A stretch of DNA of 20,435 nucleotides from an uncultured Bacteriovorax sp. (GTDB taxonomy: Bacteria > Bdellovibrionota > Bacteriovoracia > Bacteriovoracales > Bacteriovoracaceae): positions 1-20,435 of the forward strand of contig CALUDF010000013.1 of assembly GCA_943914745.1 (NCBI GenBank), read 5' to 3'. A model generated the notes under the pieces. The model was not told the origin of the DNA. It was given only the letters and a program-made list of their open reading frames with translations, and did not search any database. Shown one piece after another: positions 14,297 to 20,435 of this stretch (the first letter of the stretch is position 1; every line of letters begins with the position of its first letter). A program made the position numbers and the translations under genes.

Positions 14297-16588
14297 ATGA
14301 AATTCGTCTTCACTCTATTTTCTCTTTTATCTTCTTTGGCCTTTGCCCAAGATTACCGCAAAGACATTCAGCCCATTTTTGATAACCGCTGTATCGCTTG
14401 TCATAGCTGTCTCAATGGCCCTTGCCAGGTGAACCTGCAAAACTATGACAACTTCTCCCGCGGGGCTCACCATAAAAACGTGTACGATGGAACCCGCATT
14501 GACAGCGTCCCTCCCACTCGTCCTGGTATTGATGGAAAAAATATTACTGATTGGAGAAAACTTGGCTTCTTCGACACAAACACTTCGCGCGAGCTGGAAG
14601 AAAATCTTTTCTATCAGATCATCGGAGAGAAGTCTCTTACTCAAAGGGACATTCCCTTAAACACGGTTGAAGAAAGTGTCGCCTGTGTTGATAACGTGAG
14701 TGCTTTAAAAACTCTTTTTTCAGGAAGCCTCAATATCAAAATGCCTTATGCCCTTCAGCCTATCACTGAAACCGAGAAGAAGACTCTCGGAAGCTGGCTT
14801 GCTAATGGAGCCTCTGGCCCCACGCCTAAAAATGCTCCCAAGGAAAATCTCTCAGACGTAAGAGAATGGGAAGAATTCTTCAATCAGAAGTCTGATAAAG
14901 AAAAACTTGTGAGCCGCTATTTATATGAGCATCTTTTTCTTGCCCATATTTATTTTCCAGAAAAACCTTCTGACTTTTACCGTTTAGTGCGCTCTGAAAC
15001 GAAATGTGAAAAAGGAATCAATGAAATCGCTACAAGAAGGGCCAATGACAATCCAGGAGTTAAAGACTTCTACTATTGTTTAAAATACCAAGACCTCACC
15101 ATTGTGGCCAAGACGCACATGCCGTTTCTCCTTAACAAAAAAGTGATGGAGAGATTCAAACATCTCTTCTTCACCGAGAAATGGGAAGTGAGCAAAGAGA
15201 CCATAGAGAATTCTTACTCAAACCAAGTGGCAGAAAATCCTTTTGTCGCTTTCTTCGATATTCCGGTTAAAGGGCGCTACCAATTTTTACTGGATAATGC
15301 TCACTACATCATCAGCACTTTTATTAAAGGGCCTGTTTGCAATGGCAGCAATGCGGTTAACTCAATCCAAGAGCAATTCTATGTTCTTTTTATCAGGCCA
15401 GAATCAGACAACATGGTTCACTCCAAAGAGTTCGAGGCAAAAGCCAAAGACCTTCTGGTTCTTCCGGGGGTTTGGGGAAGTGACATCAAGCTCGCTGATA
15501 CATGGGGACTGACGAAGAAAATCGTCGAGCACCGCGAAGGCTACCGCGCACTGAGGGCGAGCGAGACTCAAAAAAATCATCCAAAAGGATATGCTCTTAA
15601 CGATCTTTGGGATGGGGATGGCCACAACAACAACGCAGTCCTGACCGTCTTTAGGCACAACGATAATGCCGTCGTCATTAAGGGATTTAAAGGTGATCTT
15701 CCAAAGGTCCTCTTCTTTCTGGACTATGCCCTAATGGAGCGCCTGGTTTACAACCTCGTCGTAAACTTTGATGTGTACGGAAACATTTCTCATCAAATGC
15801 TCACGCGCATCTACATGGATCTCATCCGCATGGAGGCTGAAGAGATGTTCCTGTCTTTTCTCCCACCTAAAACCAGGCTTCCTTACCGCAAAGAATGGTA
15901 CAAAGGGCTTTTTGCTGAGGCCAAGTTAAAGTATGTCTTCCCCCTTCTTGACACTAAAACTCCCACGCAGGTGAAGTTTAAGAATCCAAAAAATGCCAAG
16001 GGTGAATTTGTCGAGCTGGTCTATTTTAATTATTTGAAAGAGGAAGTCAGAGGTCCTGCCGATTTCATTAACTGGAAGGCGCTGAAGCTTCCAATGGAAG
16101 AAGCTAAAAAAGGGCCGCTTAGTGCATCGGCTTCTTACTTAAGGGATATTTCAGCTGTAAGACCAAAAGGAAAAATCCGCTTCCCTAATTTTTTCCCTGA
16201 AAACTCTTACCTGGTTGTGACAAAAGAAAATAAGGAGCCAGAAATTTTCACGGTCATCAAAAATCGTGAGCATGAGAACATTTCGTGGATCTTAGGTGAA
16301 TCCTTGAGACTTGCTCCAAAAGAAGACACTTTAAGCATCCTCTCTGGTTTTTACAGCTTCTACCCAAATCAATTCTTCATGGTGAAAGAAGCAGAGGTTG
16401 AGAACTTTAAAAACCAGGTTTTAAAAATAAGCAACATCAATGACTATAAAGAGTTTTCTAAGAAGTATGCGGTCTCGAGGGTGGCCCCTCATTTTTGGGA
16501 GACGTATGATCTCCTTAATGCCAACTACAAAAAGGAATTTCCGAGCCAGGCCGGATACTTGGATTTGACTCGTTATCTTATGGAATAG
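14297..16588 (+). CDS. cti: Fatty acid cis/trans isomerase, periplasmic haem protein
   Basis: Cti turns cis double bonds of membrane phospholipid acyl chains into trans without moving them, stiffening the membrane quickly under solvent, heat or other membrane stress. The 763-residue protein has a signal peptide cleaved after AFA (residue 17). A c-type haem site CIACH follows at 32-36, then CLNGPC, a run matching the family pattern C-x-x-C-H-S-C-x-x-x-P-C. Next come RGAHHKNVYDGTRI, PPTRP and TDWRKLGFF, all characteristic of PF06934, and the length is normal. ATG 14297 follows AAGGAG by 5 bp. An 85-bp gap separates it from the HAD-like gene, so it may have its own promoter. It needs the cytochrome c maturation system for haem attachment. 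The stop directly abuts that of the convergent membrane-protein gene. Confidence 0.92.
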   Translation: MKFVFTLFSLLSSLAFAQDYRKDIQPIFDNRCIACHSCLNGPCQVNLQNYDNFSRGAHHKNVYDGTRIDSVPPTRPGIDGKNITDWRKLGFFDTNTSRELEENLFYQIIGEKSLTQRDIPLNTVEESVACVDNVSALKTLFSGSLNIKMPYALQPITETEKKTLGSWLANGASGPTPKNAPKENLSDVREWEEFFNQKSDKEKLVSRYLYEHLFLAHIYFPEKPSDFYRLVRSETKCEKGINEIATRRANDNPGVKDFYYCLKYQDLTIVAKTHMPFLLNKKVMERFKHLFFTEKWEVSKETIENSYSNQVAENPFVAFFDIPVKGRYQFLLDNAHYIISTFIKGPVCNGSNAVNSIQEQFYVLFIRPESDNMVHSKEFEAKAKDLLVLPGVWGSDIKLADTWGLTKKIVEHREGYRALRASETQKNHPKGYALNDLWDGDGHNNNAVLTVFRHNDNAVVIKGFKGDLPKVLFFLDYALMERLVYNLVVNFDVYGNISHQMLTRIYMDLIRMEAEEMFLSFLPPKTRLPYRKEWYKGLFAEAKLKYVFPLLDTKTPTQVKFKNPKNAKGEFVELVYFNYLKEEVRGPADFINWKALKLPMEEAKKGPLSASASYLRDISAVRPKGKIRFPNFFPENSYLVVTKENKEPEIFTVIKNREHENISWILGESLRLAPKEDTLSILSGFYSFYPNQFFMVKEAEVENFKNQVLKISNINDYKEFSKKYAVSRVAPHFWETYDLLNANYKKEFPSQAGYLDLTRYLME

Positions 16589-16999
16589 TTAGATTAGAAT
16601 TCCTTTGATTCCAACAACGATATAAATCACTCCCATGATGAGAGCAAAAGCATCACTGGGAGAGATTTCCGATTTCCTAAACATCTCAAAATAAACATCG
16701 GCCTTTTTGCCCTCAACCAAATAAGCATCGGCCAGATAGGCCATTAAAAGAAAACTAGACCCGATATTAAATAAGAGTCCCAGCATTTTCTGGTCAGGCA
16801 AATCCAGGTACCAATTGGCAATGATGAGGCAAAAATGCAAGGTGATCAAAATAAGGGAATAGGAAAGCTTCTCTTTTTTATTGGCCCCACGTCTAAGTTT
16901 CACCCTTCTAAAAAAGAGCAGCATCGCCAGGAAAAAAAGGCCCAGGAAAATCTTAAAGAAACCAAAAAGTAAAATGCCTTCGTTTGTACTTATTCCCAC
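16589..16999 (-). CDS. Small integral membrane protein, unknown function
   Basis: A 136-residue protein with about four membrane segments: residues ~10-30 (LLFGFFKIFLGLFFLAMLLFF), ~45-63, ~70-90 and ~116-135 (AFALIMGVIYIVVGIKGILI). A basic loop (RRVKLRRGANKKEK) after the first segment predicts a cytoplasmic loop there. The start is GTG 16999, inside the last codons of guaA, so the two overlap by 10 bp; no ATG is available near the N-terminus. An AGGGA-like ribosome site precedes it. Co-translation with guaA is likely, but no guanine-related function is apparent. I recognise no family. Confidence 0.68.
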   Translation of the reverse strand: MGISTNEGILLFGFFKIFLGLFFLAMLLFFRRVKLRRGANKKEKLSYSLILITLHFCLIIANWYLDLPDQKMLGLLFNIGSSFLLMAYLADAYLVEGKKADVYFEMFRKSEISPSDAFALIMGVIYIVVGIKGILI

Positions 17000-18546
17000 T
17001 CTATCGTCCCTGGAGGCTTTGAAGTGATGTCATACACCACGCGGGTGATCCCTCTGACTTCATTGGTGATTCTGCGCGAGACGCTCTCTAGGAATTCGTG
17101 AGGAAAATGAGACCAGTTGGCCGTCATTCCATCGCTTGAATTGACCATACGTAAACAAATCACATGCTCATACGCTCGCCCATCCCCTTTGACTCCTACT
17201 GTTTTAATCGGAAGAAAGACAGTGAAGGCCTGCCATGTGGATTGATAGAGCTTCGCTTCAATCAATTCTTCAAAAAGAATTTGGTCTGACTCCTGCACCA
17301 TGCGGATGGCCTCGGGTTCAATCGCTCCTAAAATCCTCACTCCTAAACCAGGGCCAGGGAAAGGATGGCGGTAAACCCAGTCGCGTTTTAAATTAAGTGA
17401 CAATCCCATCTCGCGCACTTCATCTTTAAATAAATGGCGAAGAGGCTCAAGAAGTTTTAACTTCATCCTCTCTGGAAGACCCCCCACATTGTGGTGGGAC
17501 TTAATCGTCACGGATTTTCCTCCATTGATATGGGGAGAAGACTCAATGACGTCCGGGTAAAGTGTTCCCTGAAGAAGATACTCAAAATGGATCTTGTGAT
17601 TCTTTTCATATTCATGGACCTTTTTTTCAAAGATCTCGATAAACATGCGCCCGATGATTTTCCTTTTTTGCTCAGGCTCATCAACACCTTTGAGGGCGTT
17701 TAAGAAATCATCTTTAGCGTCAATGACCTCAATATTTAAATTTGTGTCGCGCTTTAACTTCTGAATGTGGTTGTAGTCCTGGATTCTTAAGAGTCCATTA
17801 TCGACAAAAAAGCAGTGGAGGTTCTTGCCTAAGACTCTCTCTGACAAAGTGGCGGCCACTAATGAATCCACTCCTCCGGAAAAAGCGCAGAGAACTTTCT
17901 TGTCACCAACTTCCCTGACCATCTCAAAAGCTTCTTCAAGCATCTCTGAGGCATTCCAGTCCTTTGAGAGACCGGCGATCTTTTGATAGAAGTAATTAAG
18001 AATGGATTTCCCATGTTTTGAATGCTCAACTTCCGGGTGAAACTGAAGTCCCATCACTGGGCGGGACTTATGCTTAATTCCTGAGACGAGTTTATTAGAG
18101 CTCTCCATCACGACGTCAAAATCGGAAGGCGTAACGCTCACATGGTCTGAGTGACTCATCCAGACACTCATCTTTCCTGGAGTTCCGGCGATTTTAAATT
18201 GATTGGTGAAATGAATGTCGGCATGTCCGTATTCACCGATGATTCCTTTTTCAACCACTCCGCCAAAGAACTTTCCTAAGAGTTGCATCCCATAACAGAT
18301 TCCTAAAACAGGAAGATCTTTGTGCTCAAAAATAAAACTGTAATCATAAGGGTCTTGGAAGACGGACTGGGGACCACCGGATAAAACCAGGCACTTTGGA
18401 AGATGGCCTTCCTTAAAGCGTTTATGGCATTCTTCTAATGCGATAATCTCGCTTGAATACCCCAGCTCCCTCGTTTTTCTAGTGATTAATTGAGTGTACT
18501 GAGAACCAAAGTCCACAATCCAGATGATCTTTTCAAAATTTTTCAT
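16990..18546 (-). CDS. guaA: GMP synthase (glutamine-hydrolysing)
   Basis: GuaA aminates XMP to GMP with glutamine and ATP, the last step of GMP synthesis. The 518-residue protein has both domains. The class I glutamine amidotransferase domain shows GGPQSVF, the nucleophile Cys84 in GICYGMQ, and His170/Glu172 in FHPEVEHS. The ATP-pyrophosphatase domain has the P-loop SGGVDS at 223-228. The C-terminal dimerisation domain ends in the family's typical RVVYDITSKPPGTIEWE. It lies 13 bp downstream of guaB in the classic guaBA order and overlaps the start of the following membrane-protein gene. Confidence 0.98.
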   Translation of the reverse strand: MKNFEKIIWIVDFGSQYTQLITRKTRELGYSSEIIALEECHKRFKEGHLPKCLVLSGGPQSVFQDPYDYSFIFEHKDLPVLGICYGMQLLGKFFGGVVEKGIIGEYGHADIHFTNQFKIAGTPGKMSVWMSHSDHVSVTPSDFDVVMESSNKLVSGIKHKSRPVMGLQFHPEVEHSKHGKSILNYFYQKIAGLSKDWNASEMLEEAFEMVREVGDKKVLCAFSGGVDSLVAATLSERVLGKNLHCFFVDNGLLRIQDYNHIQKLKRDTNLNIEVIDAKDDFLNALKGVDEPEQKRKIIGRMFIEIFEKKVHEYEKNHKIHFEYLLQGTLYPDVIESSPHINGGKSVTIKSHHNVGGLPERMKLKLLEPLRHLFKDEVREMGLSLNLKRDWVYRHPFPGPGLGVRILGAIEPEAIRMVQESDQILFEELIEAKLYQSTWQAFTVFLPIKTVGVKGDGRAYEHVICLRMVNSSDGMTANWSHFPHEFLESVSRRITNEVRGITRVVYDITSKPPGTIEWE

Positions 18547-18559
18547 GTCTCGTATCTCG

Positions 18560-20041
18560 TTAACTCAATCTATAATTTGGAGCTTCTTTAGTGACAAAGA
18601 CATCGTGTGGATGGCTCTCTTTTAATGAAGCGTTGGAAATCGTAATAAACTCTGCCTTCTCAAAGAGCTCCGTGAGATCTTTTGCTCCCACATAACCCAT
18701 TCCCGAACGAAGTCCCCCCACTAACTGGAAGATGTTGGTTGAAAGAGATCCTCTATAAGGAACCTGACCTTCAATTCCTTCCGGCACAAGTTTTCCCATG
18801 TCTTCTACGGCAGCTTGGCCATAACGGTCTTTAGATCCCAAAGTCATGGCCCCTAGAGAGCCCATGCCACGGTAAACTTTATAAGCGCGCCCTTGGTATA
18901 AAACCATCTCTCCTGGTGCTTCATCTGTTCCGGCAAAAAGAGAGCCGATCATTACTGAGTTCGCTCCAGCAGCGAGAGCTTTCACCACATCACCTGAGAG
19001 CTTAATCCCACCATCGGCAATTACAGGAATACCCGCTTTTCTGCAAAACTCTGCACACTCTAAAACTGCCGAGAATTGAGGGACACCGATTCCTGCCACC
19101 ACTCGGGTCGTACAGATTGAGCCAGGCCCAATACCAACCTTAACTCCGTCGACTCCAGCAGCAATGAGATCCTTACAAGCTTGGGCCGTCGCCACGTTTC
19201 CAGCAACAACATCTATGTGTGGAAAAGTCTTCTTTAAAAGTTTCACCATTTCTAAAACACCTTTTGAGTGTCCATGAGCGGTGTCGACCACCAGGGCATC
19301 CACCTGAGCTTCCACTAAAATCTTAGCGCGCTCAAATTCCTTTTCACCAACACCGATGGCCGCGGCCACGCGAAGGCGTCCGAATGAGTCTTTGTTGGCA
19401 TTGGGGAATGTAATGGTTTTGAGGATATCCTTGACGGTGATGAGACCATAAACAGATCCATCAGCTCCGACTAAAGGAAGTTTCTCAATACGGTGTTTGT
19501 GCAAAAGTTTTTTAGCTTCTTCCACACTCACCTTTGGATCGGCCGTGACGAGTTTTTCTTTTTTCGTCATAACGTCTTTCACTTTTTGATCGAAGTTTGA
19601 TTCTAATTGCAGATCGCGATTGGTGAGGATCCCAGCGATCTTCTTATTTTTATCAACGACTAAAACTCCAGTGATTTTTTTTTGTTTTTTCAAATCCATC
19701 ACGTAACTTAAAGTCGTGTCTTCATCGACACTCACCGGGTTTAAGATCATCCCAGCTTCAAACTTCTTTACCTTCTCGACCTCTTCGGCCTGGCGGTAAG
19801 CCGTGAGGTTTTTATGAATGACACCAATGCCTCCTTCTTCTGCTAAGACAATAGCGGAAGGAGCTTCAGTAACCGTATCCATTGCCGCTGAGACAATGGG
19901 AATGTTCAGTGTGATGTTGCGAGAAAATTTACTTTCAGTATTTGTCTCTGAAGGCAGGTTTTCCGAATAAGCAGGTTTGATGAGAACGTCGTCGTACGTA
20001 AGGGCCAGTTGTTCGCGTACTTTTTCTTGGACTTTAGTCAT
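18560..20041 (-). CDS. guaB: Inosine-5'-monophosphate dehydrogenase
   Basis: GuaB oxidises IMP to XMP with NAD+, the committed step of guanine nucleotide synthesis. With the start at ATG 20041 it is 493 residues, normal for the family. The TIM barrel begins LTYDDVLIKP. Two CBS domains occupy about residues 95-210 and are the usual site of nucleotide control. The catalytic loop GPGSICTTR holds Cys310, and the flap region includes YRGMGSLGAM and KDRYGQ. A longer reading frame would begin with TTG at 20062. I prefer ATG 20041 because AAGGAAG (20047-20053) sits 5 bp before it and the family N-terminus starts close to LTYDDV. guaA follows after 13 bp. Confidence 0.98.
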   Translation of the reverse strand: MTKVQEKVREQLALTYDDVLIKPAYSENLPSETNTESKFSRNITLNIPIVSAAMDTVTEAPSAIVLAEEGGIGVIHKNLTAYRQAEEVEKVKKFEAGMILNPVSVDEDTTLSYVMDLKKQKKITGVLVVDKNKKIAGILTNRDLQLESNFDQKVKDVMTKKEKLVTADPKVSVEEAKKLLHKHRIEKLPLVGADGSVYGLITVKDILKTITFPNANKDSFGRLRVAAAIGVGEKEFERAKILVEAQVDALVVDTAHGHSKGVLEMVKLLKKTFPHIDVVAGNVATAQACKDLIAAGVDGVKVGIGPGSICTTRVVAGIGVPQFSAVLECAEFCRKAGIPVIADGGIKLSGDVVKALAAGANSVMIGSLFAGTDEAPGEMVLYQGRAYKVYRGMGSLGAMTLGSKDRYGQAAVEDMGKLVPEGIEGQVPYRGSLSTNIFQLVGGLRSGMGYVGAKDLTELFEKAEFITISNASLKESHPHDVFVTKEAPNYRLS

Positions 20042-20046
20042 GTCTG

Positions 20047-20053
20047 CTTCCTT
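20047..20053 (-). promoter_or_regulatory. Ribosome binding site that fixes the guaB start
   Basis: On the minus strand AAGGAAG lies 5 bp before ATG 20041. The alternative TTG start at 20062 lies upstream of this site and has no comparable ribosome site of its own, so the ATG is the likely start. Confidence 0.75.
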
Positions 20054-20090
20054 TTCTTTCAAAAAAAAGCAGATCTAATAATTAAACCTA

Positions 20091-20114
20091 CTCAATAAGC
20101 TAGAGCTTATTGAG
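20091..20114. terminator. Perfect hairpin at the end of the low-complexity gene, upstream of guaB
   Basis: CTCAATAAGC (20091-20100) and GCTTATTGAG (20105-20114) form a perfect 10-bp stem around the loop TAGA. The minus-strand stop codon at 20100-20102 falls inside it. It is placed as a terminator between that gene and guaB would be. However, the T-run in the minus-strand transcript (20061-20068) comes about 22 bases after the stem, so it is not a canonical intrinsic terminator. It could instead stabilise the upstream mRNA or affect guaB expression. Confidence 0.5.
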
Positions 20115-20435
20115 CTGGTCAATTAATTTATCGCTTTCTTTATATTGTGGTGTAGTTGGAATTGTATTCATGTTTTCCGTAGGAACGGGCTGGTCTACAA
20201 CTGTTTCAGAAATAGAGGCCGGCGCTCTCTTACTTGTAACAACATTTTTCTCTACTGATGGTATATCATAGATTGCTGTCGTTGCACTAGTCTCTGATCC
20301 TTGTAATCCATAAATTTTTACGACCAGTTCTTTAGCAACAGGTGTCGTTACCGGAGATTTTGTTTTTACTGTTTTTTTAACAGGTACCGTCACTGCCGCG
20401 TGCGAAGGCTTCTTCATATTCATGATTTCAGCTTT
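20100..20435 (-). CDS. Thr/Val/Pro-rich low-complexity protein, probably continues past the window edge
   Basis: The minus-strand frame is open to the last base of the window (first visible codons encode KAEI, then MNMKKPSH), and neither ATG 20423 nor ATG 20417 has a clear ribosome site. The visible 107-111 residues may therefore be the C-terminus of a longer protein. It has no signal peptide or membrane segment. It starts with a Lys/Val/Thr/Pro stretch (TVPVKKTVKTKSPVTTPVAK), has one hydrophobic strand (ELVVKIYGL), then a disordered region and a helical end (SDKLIDQLNKL). I recognise no family. The composition suits a linker or a histone H1-like tail, but this is weak. Confidence 0.45.
   Translation of the reverse strand, partial: KAEIMNMKKPSHAAVTVPVKKTVKTKSPVTTPVAKELVVKIYGLQGSETSATTAIYDIPSVEKNVVTSKRAPASISETVVDQPVPTENMNTIPTTPQYKESDKLIDQLNKL

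Noticed and set aside
20042..20062. TTG start extending guaB by seven residues
   Set aside because: The strong AAGGAAG site lies inside the extension and serves the ATG at 20041.
1..20435. Mobile elements, phage genes, tRNA/rRNA or CRISPR arrays
   Set aside because: I saw no transposase or integrase motifs, no tandem spacer-repeat pattern and no tRNA-like cloverleaf with CCA end; all gaps between genes are under 200 bp.

Overview
The window looks like ordinary chromosome from a moderately AT-rich Gram-negative bacterium. Lipoproteins, Sec signal peptides, a periplasmic haem isomerase and class 2 (quinone-linked) PyrD all point to a didermic envelope. The mix of small secreted proteins of unknown family, a PF07399-type antiporter and Cti would fit Bdellovibrionota/Bacteriovoracia, but that assignment is an inference from gene content, not a search result. 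I see no IS element, integrase, phage gene, CRISPR array, tRNA or rRNA.

Layout: the left edge holds the 3' part of a branched-chain aminotransferase (ilvE, + strand). It meets a minus-strand pair, ferredoxin then Na+/H+ antiporter. A plus-strand pair follows, phosphohexomutase then queC. Next come a minus-strand Gly/Tyr-rich secreted protein and a plus-strand 73-residue secreted protein, divergent around a 194-bp gap that contains strong interlocked inverted repeats. From about 12.5 kb back to 5.7 kb a minus-strand operon reads dnaE, a secreted protein, a CsgG/FlgT-like lipoprotein, and pyrD. Divergent from dnaE is a plus-strand group: a membrane-anchored protein, a HAD-like protein whose last residues are a beta-clamp-binding motif, and the fatty acid cis/trans isomerase Cti. 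The right end is a minus-strand guaB, guaA, small membrane protein operon, preceded by a low-complexity Thr/Val/Pro-rich ORF that may be cut by the window edge.

Functionally the window covers replication (DnaE), pyrimidine and guanine nucleotide synthesis (PyrD, GuaB, GuaA), deazaguanine tRNA modification (QueC), sugar-phosphate interconversion and envelope maintenance (Cti, antiporter, lipoprotein). Genes are packed tightly. All four convergent gene pairs have stop codons that overlap or lie within 1 bp. Several downstream genes in operons start within a few bases of the preceding stop with no clear Shine-Dalgarno, so translational coupling seems common.

I found no clearly new multi-gene system. 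The best leads are the HAD-like protein ending in QLSLFD, the absence of a usable conventional start codon for pyrD (an ATT overlapping the upstream stop fits the family best), the interlocked repeats at 5354-5427, and the CsgG/FlgT-like lipoprotein placed between dnaE and pyrD.
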